Of a stretch of DNA of 38,247 nt, positions 1 to 8,044 are shown one piece after another. Location: NCBI GenBank assembly GCA_021443545.1, contig JABUTU010000102.1, positions 1-38,247 of the forward strand, in the 5' to 3' direction. The first letter of the stretch is position 1; every line of letters begins with the position of its first letter. The notes below the pieces were generated by a model, which did no database searches, was not told the DNA's origin, and saw only the letters and a program-made list of their open reading frames with translations. The position numbers and the translations under genes were made by a program. Origin of the DNA: Marinilabiliaceae bacterium (GTDB lineage: Bacteria; Bacteroidota; Bacteroidia; Bacteroidales; Marinilabiliaceae).

Positions 1-66
1 CGTCAGAAAGAGAGTCAGAAGGAGATATTTGACATTGCGAATCATCCGTTGCGAAGTTACGATTAA
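1..66 (+). CDS. C-terminal tail of an unidentified protein (partial)
   Basis: An open frame enters from the left edge and ends at a TAA at 64-66, giving 21 residues that finish in IANHPLRSYD. The sequence is too short to identify a family. A strong hairpin starts eight bases after the stop, which suits the end of a transcription unit. The gene converges on the parA-parB-DUF5683 operon on the opposite strand. It could also be a chance frame, since only 22 codons are visible. Confidence 0.4.
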   Translation, partial: RQKESQKEIFDIANHPLRSYD

Positions 67-467
67 GTGAGAAAAAAGCAAAGCTTGCTTTGGCTTTTCC
101 GAACGTGAGTAACTTCCCTTTTGCGAAGCGAAAATTTCGGTGATAGCACAGTTGCACTGTGAAAGAAAAGCAATGCTACATATTCGGAATAAAATAATGG
201 GGAGCTGTCTAAATCAAAATGGGGAATCTTTACTGAGTTGCCTTCTCCGTCAAGGAGAATCTTATTATATCTCTCAATCATAATTATTTCTGTAACTCGA
301 ATGCCTCTTGAGGGAATGCAACGGTATGATTAGGTTGGCGTGATTTGAATGGGTTGTGGTGATGCCATTGTGCATCAGAGAACGTCTATTATGAAGATAG
401 TTCCGCTGTTGATTTTGCCGTTACTTGCTTCGGCAACGGAAGAGAAGCAATGAAGGTGCATGGAAAG
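67..467. other. Non-coding stretch between converging genes
   Basis: No convincing gene lies here. Besides the hairpin at 74-98 there is a perfect inverted repeat CACAGT-TGC-ACTGTG at 147-161, a TGATGC/GCATCA stem with a six-base loop near 360-376, and a TTGCCG/CGGCAA stem at 415-436. A 20-codon frame at 391-453 reads MKIVPLLILPLLASATEEKQ, resembling the start of a signal peptide, but it ends at once and is probably meaningless or a remnant. A 72-codon minus-strand frame at 63-281 covers the hairpins and shows no recognisable domain. Confidence 0.5.
74..98 (+). terminator. Hairpin, likely intrinsic (possibly bidirectional) terminator
   Basis: AAAAGC at 74-79 pairs with GCTTTT at 93-98. Inside this, AAAG at 80-83 pairs with CTTT at 88-91, around the loop CTTG at 84-87, leaving G92 bulged. 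The total is ten pairs, with an A run on the left and a T run on the right, so the hairpin could stop transcription from either side. It lies just behind the stop at 66. On the minus strand, parts of it read as an open frame ending KLCFFLT, which I take as an incidental translation of the hairpin. Confidence 0.5.
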
Positions 468-1193
468 TCAGAAATTGATTGCCAGTTTTGCGCCAATCAT
501 CGGACCTCCAGAGTCGGGAATCACGACGGGTGTCCATTCCATGGAGAGTTCGTCAGATACATCGAAATTGTGAAAATGAGCATCTACGCACGCATCGACG
601 ATTTGAATGATGTATACACCGATTAACCCGAAATATGACAAGTCGCGGTATCTGCGATAGTAATCCTTCTTATTCCTCAGTGCGTTCTGAAACCACGATG
701 CATACGTTACTTCGCACTCCTCTACAGTAAGATTTGTTCTTTTGACAACTTCAAGATATGCTTTATTATTAGGGTCTTTAGTGATGAAATCACGGTATGA
801 CCGTCTGTAAAGATCGTAGTTTTCACCATTGAAATGAATTGCGTAGCACAGTGCGGCAATGCCCCCGTACACAAATGGTATTTTCCAGTATTTTCGGTTG
901 TATATCTGGCCTAATCCAGGGAGTATGGCAGCAAACATCGTGGCAGTATGAGGATTTGTTGTCATTCGATGAACGCCGAGAGATTTCATTATTGTTGTAT
1001 CACCATGCTGATATATGATGAGTGTATCTCGTCCTATAACCTCTTTGACTTTATTTTTTGATTGTTCCAGTTGTGTGCCACTGTTTTGGGCGGATGAGTC
1101 TATGGATAATAGAAAGAACAAGGATACAAACAACACCACGACGAAGCTAAAAAGCCTGTCGCAAGAAAGACGATTTCTCTGTGTGTTGTGCAT
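468..1193 (-). CDS. DUF5683 domain protein, membrane/envelope, downstream of parAB
   Basis: This 241-residue protein has a basic N-terminus and a strongly hydrophobic segment (residues about 15-35, ending SSAQ) that reads as a signal peptide or anchor. The core PGLGQIYNRKYWKIPFVYGG, followed by a second hydrophobic stretch and YRRSYRDF, is the hallmark of the Bacteroidota family DUF5683. The C-terminus (GAKLAINF) looks like a final beta strand. Its biochemical role is unknown. The start lies 14 bases after the parB stop on the same strand, so it is probably co-transcribed with parA and parB, an arrangement I recall as common in this phylum. The lytic transglycosylase and relA that often follow in Bacteroides are not here. 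Confidence 0.8.
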   Translation of the reverse strand: MHNTQRNRLSCDRLFSFVVVLFVSLFFLLSIDSSAQNSGTQLEQSKNKVKEVIGRDTLIIYQHGDTTIMKSLGVHRMTTNPHTATMFAAILPGLGQIYNRKYWKIPFVYGGIAALCYAIHFNGENYDLYRRSYRDFITKDPNNKAYLEVVKRTNLTVEECEVTYASWFQNALRNKKDYYRRYRDLSYFGLIGVYIIQIVDACVDAHFHNFDVSDELSMEWTPVVIPDSGGPMIGAKLAINF

Positions 1194-1207
1194 GAGCGAA
1201 TATAAGA

Positions 1208-2146
1208 TTATTCGCTCTTTCGGTTGTCCAAAAGGGCCATTATACGTTCGAGTTCTTCATCGGAGGTGAAAGGAATCGTTATCTTACCTTTCCCAGTATC
1301 AGATCTCTCCAGTCTGACATCAGCAGAGAAGAACGTTGCAAGTTGGTTTTTCAAAGGTATGTACTCAGCAGAGAGTGATGGTTTCCTTGCTTTGGCGGCA
1401 CGTGTAGGAGTTTCGTCTTCCGATTTGCCGGCATTTTCCTCTTTGTATTCGCGTACCAACTCCTCAATACGACGTACTGAGTAGCCGTTTTCGAGAGTCT
1501 GTTTGTATAACTCAGATTGGATTTCGGAATCTTCGATGGCAAGTATTGCTCTGGCATGACCAGAAGAAATCTTGCGTTCACGAAGACCCTGTTGAACCTC
1601 TGGCGGAAGTTTTAGAAGTCGCAGAGAATTAGTTACAGCGGAACGAGATTTTCCTACTCGTTCAGCAAGAGTGTCCTGCGTAATATTACATTCGTTAATG
1701 AGGCGCTGGTAGCTTAAAGATTCTTCTATTGGGTTGAGGTCTTGTCGTTGAATATTTTCAACGAGGGCAAGCTCGAGCATTGTCTCATCGCCTGCATCAC
1801 GAATATATGCGGGAACAGTTGTGAGACTGGCCAATTGAGCAGCGCGGAAACGTCTCTCTCCAGCTATTATCTGGTACTTGTTTTCGCGGATTCTACGCAG
1901 AGTAAGGGGTTGGATGACTCCCATTGTGCGTATAGATGCTGCTAATTGTTCAAGAGCCTCCTGATCGAAATCGGTACGTGGCTGCCATGGGTTGGCCTCG
2001 ATGTCAGAGATAGATATCTCATTAATAGCGGTTTGAGGCTTTGGGTCTTCGTATGCATTAGGAATCAATGCACCAACGCCTTTCCCTTTGCCGACACCCA
2101 TTATGTCGCCAAGACCTTTGCCGAGACCAGATTGCAGTTTGCTCAT
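1208..2146 (-). CDS. parB: Chromosome-partitioning protein ParB
   Basis: This 312-residue ParB/Spo0J protein would bind parS sites near the origin, spread as a CTP-dependent clamp and act with ParA to segregate chromosomes. It shows the ParB N-domain (ISDIEANPWQPR near residues 46-57), the CTP-binding box GERRFRAA, the ENIQRQDLNPIEE motif, and a helix-turn-helix region (TQDTLAERVGKSRSAVTNSLRLLKL). The C-terminal dimerisation domain follows a charged linker. The N-terminus carries two near-copies of the ParA-stimulating motif, GLGKGLGDIM and GKGVGALI, where one is usual. It starts eight bases after the parA stop. Confidence 0.95.
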   Translation of the reverse strand: MSKLQSGLGKGLGDIMGVGKGKGVGALIPNAYEDPKPQTAINEISISDIEANPWQPRTDFDQEALEQLAASIRTMGVIQPLTLRRIRENKYQIIAGERRFRAAQLASLTTVPAYIRDAGDETMLELALVENIQRQDLNPIEESLSYQRLINECNITQDTLAERVGKSRSAVTNSLRLLKLPPEVQQGLRERKISSGHARAILAIEDSEIQSELYKQTLENGYSVRRIEELVREYKEENAGKSEDETPTRAAKARKPSLSAEYIPLKNQLATFFSADVRLERSDTGKGKITIPFTSDEELERIMALLDNRKSE

Positions 2147-2154
2147 ATCGTGTA

Positions 2155-2931
2155 TTATTTCTTTTCTTCTAAACGGGTGAGGAGCTCTTTAGCGAGGTTG
2201 AGATAATTCTGTGCACCTCTCGAACTGGCGTCATAAGTGATACAAGGCTTGCCATGACTTGGAGCCTCGCTAAGTCGAACATTGCGTGCTATCAGCGTTT
2301 CGAACACCAACTCCTTAAATTGTGTCTTTACTTCGTCGAGAACCTGATCAGAGAGTTTGTTACGCTGATCGTACATCGTGAGAAGAAAACCCTCTATGTC
2401 AAGATCAGGATGAAGCTGTCCCTGAATCATAAGTATTGTCTTGAGTAATTTAGACAAGCCTTCCAAAGCAAAGTATTCGCATTGAACGGGGATGATTACG
2501 GAGTCGGCTGCAACCAATGCATTGACAGTGATAAGACCGAGAGACGGACAGCAGTCAATCAGAATGAAGTCGAATTGGTCTTTTATCTTGTCAACAATCC
2601 TCTTCATTATTTTCTCTCGGTCGGACATCGAAAGCATCTCAATCTCTGCACCTACCAAATCGATATGTGAAGGGAGGATATATAGGTTCTCAATCTCATT
2701 GTATTGCAAAATTGCATCCAATGGGGCGGAAGAGCCAACGAGACACTCATATATCGATGTGTGTATTTCGTGGAGGTCAAATCCAAGACCCGAAGTCGAA
2801 TTAGCTTGAGGGTCAGCATCTATAATTAAAACACGCTTCTCAAGGACAGCCAAAGAGGCACCTAAGTTGATTGCTGTTGTTGTTTTTCCTACGCCACCCT
2901 TTTGATTGGCTATTGCTATTACTCTTCCCAT
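2155..2931 (-). CDS. parA: Chromosome-partitioning ATPase ParA (Soj)
   Basis: This 258-residue ParA/MinD-type ATPase binds DNA nonspecifically in the ATP state and moves ParB-parS complexes. The deviant Walker A motif KGGVGKTT is at residues 11-18, the switch region DADPQANST near residues 40-48, and the [11 protein letters not shown] stretch matches the Walker B/switch II region. Its length is typical. It is the first gene of a parA-parB-DUF5683 operon, with a TACCTTTG promoter box about 26 bases upstream of the start and divergent from birA. No consensus parS site was found in this window. Confidence 0.96.
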   Translation of the reverse strand: MGRVIAIANQKGGVGKTTTAINLGASLAVLEKRVLIIDADPQANSTSGLGFDLHEIHTSIYECLVGSSAPLDAILQYNEIENLYILPSHIDLVGAEIEMLSMSDREKIMKRIVDKIKDQFDFILIDCCPSLGLITVNALVAADSVIIPVQCEYFALEGLSKLLKTILMIQGQLHPDLDIEGFLLTMYDQRNKLSDQVLDEVKTQFKELVFETLIARNVRLSEAPSHGKPCITYDASSRGAQNYLNLAKELLTRLEEKK

Positions 2932-2956
2932 GATGCGAAAGTATCTGAAATATTCG

Positions 2957-2964
2957 CAAAGGTA
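2957..2964 (-). promoter_or_regulatory. Candidate -7 box for the parA operon
   Basis: On the minus strand these bases read TACCTTTG, an exact match to the Bacteroidota -7 consensus TAnnTTTG, about 26 bases before the parA start. No clean TTTG -33 element lies 19-21 bases upstream, where there is instead a run of T residues. The short implied leader fits the phylum. Confidence 0.45.
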
Positions 2965-3004
2965 AAAAAAAAAATTGAATTATAGTTGTGGAGCTCAGTT
3001 TTTG

Positions 3005-3012
3005 TAATTTTG
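3005..3012 (+). promoter_or_regulatory. Candidate -7 box for birA
   Basis: TAATTTTG matches TAnnTTTG exactly and lies 28 bases before the birA start. A weak GTTG at 2985-2988 is only 16 bases upstream, shorter than the usual 19-21, so the -33 element is uncertain. It forms a divergent pair with the parA box. Confidence 0.4.
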
Positions 3013-3040
3013 CGTATTAATATCACTGATACTTAGGTAG

Positions 3041-3796
3041 ATGAGTTTTGAATTTAGATATAAAGAGTTGTTGGAAATAGATTCCACCAACAACTATATG
3101 AGAAAGTGGATGCAGGATGAGCCATCTCTGCCAGAACTAAGTGTTCTAAGGGCTTTGTACCAGACGGCGGGTAGAGGACAGGTTGGAAATAGATGGGAAA
3201 GTGAGCGTGGAAAGAACCTGACAATGAGTTTATTGCTTCGCCCAGAAGGCATGAGTGTGCACCGACAGTTTGATATTTCTATGGTTATAGCTGTAAGTGT
3301 TGCTCAGGCATTGCAGCCTTATCTTCAAGAAATGGTCAAAGTCAAATGGCCCAATGATATTTATGTTGGCGATAGGAAGATGGCGGGAATTCTGATAGAG
3401 AATGTTTTGAGAGGATGTGATATAATGACAAGTGTAGCTGGGATAGGGGTGAATGTGAATCAGCAAATTTTTCTAAGTGATGCTCCCAATCCGGTCTCTC
3501 TTAGACAGATAGTCGGCTATGATGTGGATATCTCAACGCTCATGCAGCAAATAGTCGCAATGGTAGAAATCTGGATGGCTAAATTAAGAAATGGCGGAGT
3601 AGAAGAGATTCACAGAACGTACATAGGTATGATGTACAGGGCAGATGGAGCACTCCATAATTGGCTCTTGCCCACAGGTGAGGTCCTGACAGCCTCAATA
3701 GTCGATACTGAGCCTACTGGGCATATTATCCTGAGAGATTTTGAAGGTAGAGAATATAGGTTTGCATTCAAAGAGGTGTCGCATATGATAGTTTAA
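3041..3796 (+). CDS. birA: Biotin-[acetyl-CoA-carboxylase] ligase
   Basis: This 251-residue ligase activates biotin with ATP and attaches it to a lysine of biotin-carboxyl-carrier proteins. Key motifs are the biotin/adenylate loop QTAGRGQVGNRW at residues 41-52, KWPND at 102-106 followed by KMAGILIE, and GIGVNVNQ further on. The short C-terminal SH3-like domain is present (residues about 205-251). There is no N-terminal helix-turn-helix, so this is a monofunctional ligase and not the E. coli-type BirA repressor. It sits alone between the divergent par operon and the sensor-phosphatase operon. Confidence 0.93.
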   Translation: MSFEFRYKELLEIDSTNNYMRKWMQDEPSLPELSVLRALYQTAGRGQVGNRWESERGKNLTMSLLLRPEGMSVHRQFDISMVIAVSVAQALQPYLQEMVKVKWPNDIYVGDRKMAGILIENVLRGCDIMTSVAGIGVNVNQQIFLSDAPNPVSLRQIVGYDVDISTLMQQIVAMVEIWMAKLRNGGVEEIHRTYIGMMYRADGALHNWLLPTGEVLTASIVDTEPTGHIILRDFEGREYRFAFKEVSHMIV

Positions 3797-3901
3797 AGAG
3801 ATTATTTTTTGATTTTTTTTTGCCTTAACGTAATTAGTTAGTAAATTGCACCTTAGTTTGCATAAAATTATAGTGAGCCGAGTAGGCTACTTTGATAAAT
3901 T

Positions 3902-3909
3902 TAATTTTG
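3902..3909 (+). promoter_or_regulatory. TAnnTTTG-type box directly against a start codon
   Basis: TAATTTTG ends one base before the ATG at 3911. If it were used as a -7 box, transcription would begin inside the predicted coding region. Other partial matches upstream (TTAGTTTG at 3853-3860, and TTTG at 3819-3822 followed 19 bases later by TAAATTG) are likelier promoters. The box may be coincidental in this AT-rich stretch. Confidence 0.2.
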
Positions 3910-3910
3910 T

Positions 3911-6900
3911 ATGATTAGATTTTTGTTTGTACTAATTGTTATGATTGTAGCTTTTTGTGTTGGGCTGTCGTCACAGACTTACACAATGGCTAAGTACACA
4001 AATACATCGGGACTTCCGCAGAACTATATATACTCTTTAGCGCAGGATCCAAATGGATTTCTATGGATTGCTATGGGGGAGGGTCTAACCAGGTATGATG
4101 GAATAAACAAGGTTAATTATTCTACTCGAGATTCTCTTTCGGATATGTACGTGTCGTCATTGCTGATTGATACGGATGGTCGTCTGTGGTGTGGTCACGG
4201 AAATGGACAATTGACGTACTGGAATGGCAGTCGGTTCAAGAAGGTTTATATATCGGATGTGTCGGCTCCGATAAAGGATATGTGTACGGATGATAGAGGG
4301 AATATCTGGGCTGTTGAGCAGAATAAGGGTTTGATAAGGGTTTCTCCTAAGATGGAGGTTACGACATTCCATGACCGGAGTATTTTCGGAAGAAAGAAAT
4401 TTAATGCGGTCAAGGCTATAAACTCATACACTCTTATTGTGGGAACTACTGATGGCTTGATGTTAGTAAAGCTTGGGGTGGATGATAGTGTAGAGGAGCC
4501 CGAGATGATTTCGGAATTGGAGTACATTTCAATCGAGTGTGTCGAGGCGGCCCGCGATGGTAAGCACTATTGGATAGGAACAGAAGAGGGGCAGCTATTC
4601 TCGTATGGTATAACGGATGGAGCTGTTCAGGTTGCCCAGTGTGAGGAGAATTGTTCTGAAGGAGAGGATTTTCATCCGACTCCTATACGTTCTATCTATG
4701 AAGATGAGTATGGAAAAATCATGGTTGGAACGTGGGGGCGAGGAGCTTCGCAATGGGAGTTCTCGGCTAAGCACAATAAATATATTGAGGTCTTGAATCT
4801 CGGGTCTGAAAATGGATTGGGTAATGATTTTATAGCCGATATAATCGTAGATAGAGAGGGAATATACTGGTTTGCTACCTATGGAGGTGGTGTCGCTCAA
4901 TGGGTGAATAACTATTTTTCACAGTATAATCTTGGAGAGATTGGCTATCAACGTATGAAAGCCACCCAGGTTACAGTTAAAGGAGATGACTTATGGGTAG
5001 GATTGAACTCTGGGATTCTTAAGATAAATCGTCAGTGTATGGCTGATTTTGAGTATTACGATTCCTCCTTTGGTCTTCCATCAAGTGTTGTTTCAGGAAT
5101 AGTCTTTGACGAAGCGACCAGCACTCAGTATGTTAGTACGGAGAGCCGAGGAGTCTATTACAAGCACGCCAGTTCCCGGATGTACCAAAGGTTGCAGTAT
5201 GAGTCACCTTCCAATACTACCGATATGGTAAATGGAATAGTTTTGTCGGATGAGGGTGTTCTCTATATTGCTACGCAGGGTGGTCTCATTGTTTACGATA
5301 CAAAATCGTTGTCTTCCAAGATATATACTACCGAGTCTGGTTTGCCACATAACAACATTAATTTTGTTTTTATAGATGATCTCTCTCAGGTTTGGGTAGG
5401 ACCAAAGGATAGTGGTATTGCAATGCTTGAGTGTGATGGTAATTGGGATATACACCGTCTTTCGGATGTTCAGGTGAATATTGCGGCAATGACGATAGAT
5501 GATAATAACCGCAAGTGGTTGGCATCCGTGAATAACGGAGTTCTTTGTGCTATGGGCGACTCCATTATTTCGTTAACAACGAGTGATGGTTTGGAGAAAA
5601 ACTATTGCTATGATATAGCAGCTGATGGCGAGGGCCGAATTTGGGTGTGTCATATGCCTGGTTTATCGTGCATCGACTTAAATACAGGAAATATAAGAAG
5701 TTTCAATGCTAACAATGATTTTGGGCAAGAGTTTATAGATTCGTATGCAGATGAATACGGTGATATATGGTTCGCAAACACAGATGGCATCATTCATTAT
5801 ACTGCCGAATTGGACAAGCGAAATAATGTTCCTCCATTGATAAATTTTACAAAGGCAGTAGTCGCTGGAACTACATATAATCCTCTTGAACCAATAGAGT
5901 TGAGTTATCCTTATACAAGAGACGTAGATAAATTCGAATTTGACTTTATCGGAATCTGTATGAGAGATCCAAAGAATGTCAAGTATGAGTATTGGTTACA
6001 GATGGGGAAACATGATAATGCGGAAAGATGGATGTCGCTGGGAGAACAGAGCCATAAGGAGTTTGACTTCCTTCCCGAAGGAGACTATGTCTTGAATGTC
6101 AGAGCATTCAATTCAGACGGAACGGTTTCGGAACAACCTCTCCGCATATCGATTCATATTGATTCTCCGTTTTGGAAATCGTGGTACTTCCCATTGGCAA
6201 TCTTGGTCTTCCTATGGTTCGTTGTAAGAGCATTCATGAGATATCGTGAGAAAAAGTTGAAACAACGCCAGCAAGAGCTGGAGGAGGAGGTGCATCGCCA
6301 GACAGCAATGCTTCAGAAACAGAAGAATGTCATAGAACGAAAGAATAAGGACATCATGGATGGTATAAACTACGCCAATAGGATTCAAACGGCTATTCTC
6401 CCATCCAAAACGAGCTTAATGGATTATAAACTTGGAGGTTCTTTCCTGATATTCAAGCCGAGAGATGTGGTCAGTGGTGATTTCTACTGGTTCAACCAAT
6501 ATGACAACCATCTTCTGATATGTTGTGGAGATTGTACTGGGCATGGTGTGCCAGGAGCCTTTATGAGTATGATCGGAACGACGATTCTTAATGACGCTAC
6601 ACGCAACCCTGAGAAGCGCCACCCTAAAGCATTGCTTGAGCAGTTGGACAAGGAGGTCAAGCAGACCTTAAACAAAAATCAGTCTATAGAAGCACAGGAT
6701 GGTATGGACTGTGCAATCATTGATATTAATCTCGAGACAAGGGAGTTAATCTCTGCGGCAGCCCATCGTCCTATTGTCCTGTTTATTAAGGGGAGGATGT
6801 CAGAGATAAGAGGAACACGACGAAGTGTCGGAGATCGACGAAATGGAAATGAGTTTGAGGAGACAGTGACACAGCTTTATCCAGGCGATACCATTTATAT

Positions 6901-7099
6901 GTTTTCAGATGGACTTACCGACCAGTTTAACTCGGAGGGGGAGAAGTATACATCGGGTAAGTTCAAGCGTTTCTTGCAGGATATTCAAGAGAACAATATG
7001 GAGGAGCAACAGAGTCATATCAATGCAGAATTTGAACACTGGAAGGGTACTCATGAACAGGTTGATGATGTCATTGTCATGGGAATCAAGATAGCATAA
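3911..7099 (+). CDS. Beta-propeller/Y_Y_Y sensor fused to a SpoIIE-type (PP2C) phosphatase
   Basis: This 1062-residue membrane protein opens with a signal peptide (residues 1-22). Repeated propeller blades follow (about 25-650, motifs such as DPNGFLWIAMGEGLTRYDG and DEYGDIWFANTDGI), then a Y_Y_Y domain (about 670-750) and one membrane segment (about 757-777). A charged coiled coil (about 778-830) leads to a SpoIIE phosphatase domain. Metal-site motifs are present: SGDFYW near 855, DCTGHGVPGAFMS near 874, FSDGLTDQ near 998 and DDVIVMG near the end. The sensor half resembles hybrid two-component sensors of this phylum, but the output is a serine/threonine phosphatase in place of a kinase. It presumably senses a periplasmic ligand and dephosphorylates an unknown cytoplasmic target. 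NatA starts 27 bases downstream. The start ATG lies directly behind a promoter-like box, so it is not certain. Confidence 0.88.
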   Translation: MIRFLFVLIVMIVAFCVGLSSQTYTMAKYTNTSGLPQNYIYSLAQDPNGFLWIAMGEGLTRYDGINKVNYSTRDSLSDMYVSSLLIDTDGRLWCGHGNGQLTYWNGSRFKKVYISDVSAPIKDMCTDDRGNIWAVEQNKGLIRVSPKMEVTTFHDRSIFGRKKFNAVKAINSYTLIVGTTDGLMLVKLGVDDSVEEPEMISELEYISIECVEAARDGKHYWIGTEEGQLFSYGITDGAVQVAQCEENCSEGEDFHPTPIRSIYEDEYGKIMVGTWGRGASQWEFSAKHNKYIEVLNLGSENGLGNDFIADIIVDREGIYWFATYGGGVAQWVNNYFSQYNLGEIGYQRMKATQVTVKGDDLWVGLNSGILKINRQCMADFEYYDSSFGLPSSVVSGIVFDEATSTQYVSTESRGVYYKHASSRMYQRLQYESPSNTTDMVNGIVLSDEGVLYIATQGGLIVYDTKSLSSKIYTTESGLPHNNINFVFIDDLSQVWVGPKDSGIAMLECDGNWDIHRLSDVQVNIAAMTIDDNNRKWLASVNNGVLCAMGDSIISLTTSDGLEKNYCYDIAADGEGRIWVCHMPGLSCIDLNTGNIRSFNANNDFGQEFIDSYADEYGDIWFANTDGIIHYTAELDKRNNVPPLINFTKAVVAGTTYNPLEPIELSYPYTRDVDKFEFDFIGICMRDPKNVKYEYWLQMGKHDNAERWMSLGEQSHKEFDFLPEGDYVLNVRAFNSDGTVSEQPLRISIHIDSPFWKSWYFPLAILVFLWFVVRAFMRYREKKLKQRQQELEEEVHRQTAMLQKQKNVIERKNKDIMDGINYANRIQTAILPSKTSLMDYKLGGSFLIFKPRDVVSGDFYWFNQYDNHLLICCGDCTGHGVPGAFMSMIGTTILNDATRNPEKRHPKALLEQLDKEVKQTLNKNQSIEAQDGMDCAIIDINLETRELISAAAHRPIVLFIKGRMSEIRGTRRSVGDRRNGNEFEETVTQLYPGDTIYMFSDGLTDQFNSEGEKYTSGKFKRFLQDIQENNMEEQQSHINAEFEHWKGTHEQVDDVIVMGIKIA

Positions 7100-7126
7100 T
7101 CAATTAATCACTTATTATATACAAAA

Positions 7127-8044
7127 ATGCTGATAGAGGCGAGGGACATCGTCAAAACATACTCTGGGCATGTGGCGCTACAAGGGTTGAATGTCGATGT
7201 GGAAGAGGGTTCTGTACATGGACTATTGGGACCCAATGGGGCGGGTAAAACAACGTTTATTCGTATATTGAATCAGATGACAAGACAAGATTCCGGCACG
7301 TTGTTATTTGATGGTAGAGAGATATCGCGTGATGATATCGAGAACATTGGTTATCTACCAGAAGAGAGAGGACTCTATAAGAAGATGAAGGTCGGCGAAG
7401 AGGCTGTTTATCTTGCGAGGTTAAGAGGTTTGTCGAGAGCCGATGCTTTGAAAAGACTGAAATATTGGTTTGATAAATTTGAAATAGGTGAGTGGTGGAA
7501 CAAGAAGGTCGATGAGTTGTCCAAGGGAATGCAACAGAAGGTTCAGTTCATCGTGACAGTTCTTCATGAGCCACGACTTTTGATTCTTGATGAGCCATTT
7601 TCAGGATTTGATCCCATCAATGCTGAAATCCTAAAGTCGGAGATTCTTCAGTTGAGAAGTAAGGGTTCTACTATTCTCTTTTCCACTCATAATATGTCGA
7701 GTGTCGAAGATGTTTGTGATAGCATTACCTTGATTGATAAGAGTCGTAATGTTCTTCAGGGTAAGGTTTCGGATATAAAACAGCAATACAAGCAGGGTCA
7801 TTACTCGATATCATTCAAGGGTGAACCTCAGGATTTTGCCACATTGCAAAATGTTAGTGTCTTGCAATCAAGTGCTAAGGATGGCATTGCTAATATGACA
7901 ATTTCTGCCGATATGAGTGCCAATGAGCTTATTCGTCAACTCATAGAAAGAGTCGAATTAACGGAGTTTAGAGAACTCTTGCCAAGTATGAACGACATTT
8001 TTATCAACATTGTGAACGAGCATAAAGAATTTAGAAATGAGTAA
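7127..8044 (+). CDS. ABC transporter ATP-binding protein, NatA-like
   Basis: This 305-residue ATPase pairs with the permease encoded next. It has Walker A GPNGAGKT at residues 35-42, the signature LSKGMQQK near 134, Walker B LLILDEPFSGFDP near 152, and the switch histidine in STHNMSSVE. A C-terminal extension beyond residue 220 matches the DUF4162-type tail seen in NatA-like exporters. The substrate cannot be told from sequence. NatA-type systems export sodium or small molecules, but the label is a family likeness only. It overlaps the permease gene by eight bases, which suggests coupled translation. Confidence 0.9.
   Translation: MLIEARDIVKTYSGHVALQGLNVDVEEGSVHGLLGPNGAGKTTFIRILNQMTRQDSGTLLFDGREISRDDIENIGYLPEERGLYKKMKVGEEAVYLARLRGLSRADALKRLKYWFDKFEIGEWWNKKVDELSKGMQQKVQFIVTVLHEPRLLILDEPFSGFDPINAEILKSEILQLRSKGSTILFSTHNMSSVEDVCDSITLIDKSRNVLQGKVSDIKQQYKQGHYSISFKGEPQDFATLQNVSVLQSSAKDGIANMTISADMSANELIRQLIERVELTEFRELLPSMNDIFINIVNEHKEFRNE

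Noticed and set aside
391-453. Twenty-codon frame resembling a signal peptide as a small gene
   Set aside because: It stops immediately, has no support beyond hydrophobicity, and no continuation in another frame.
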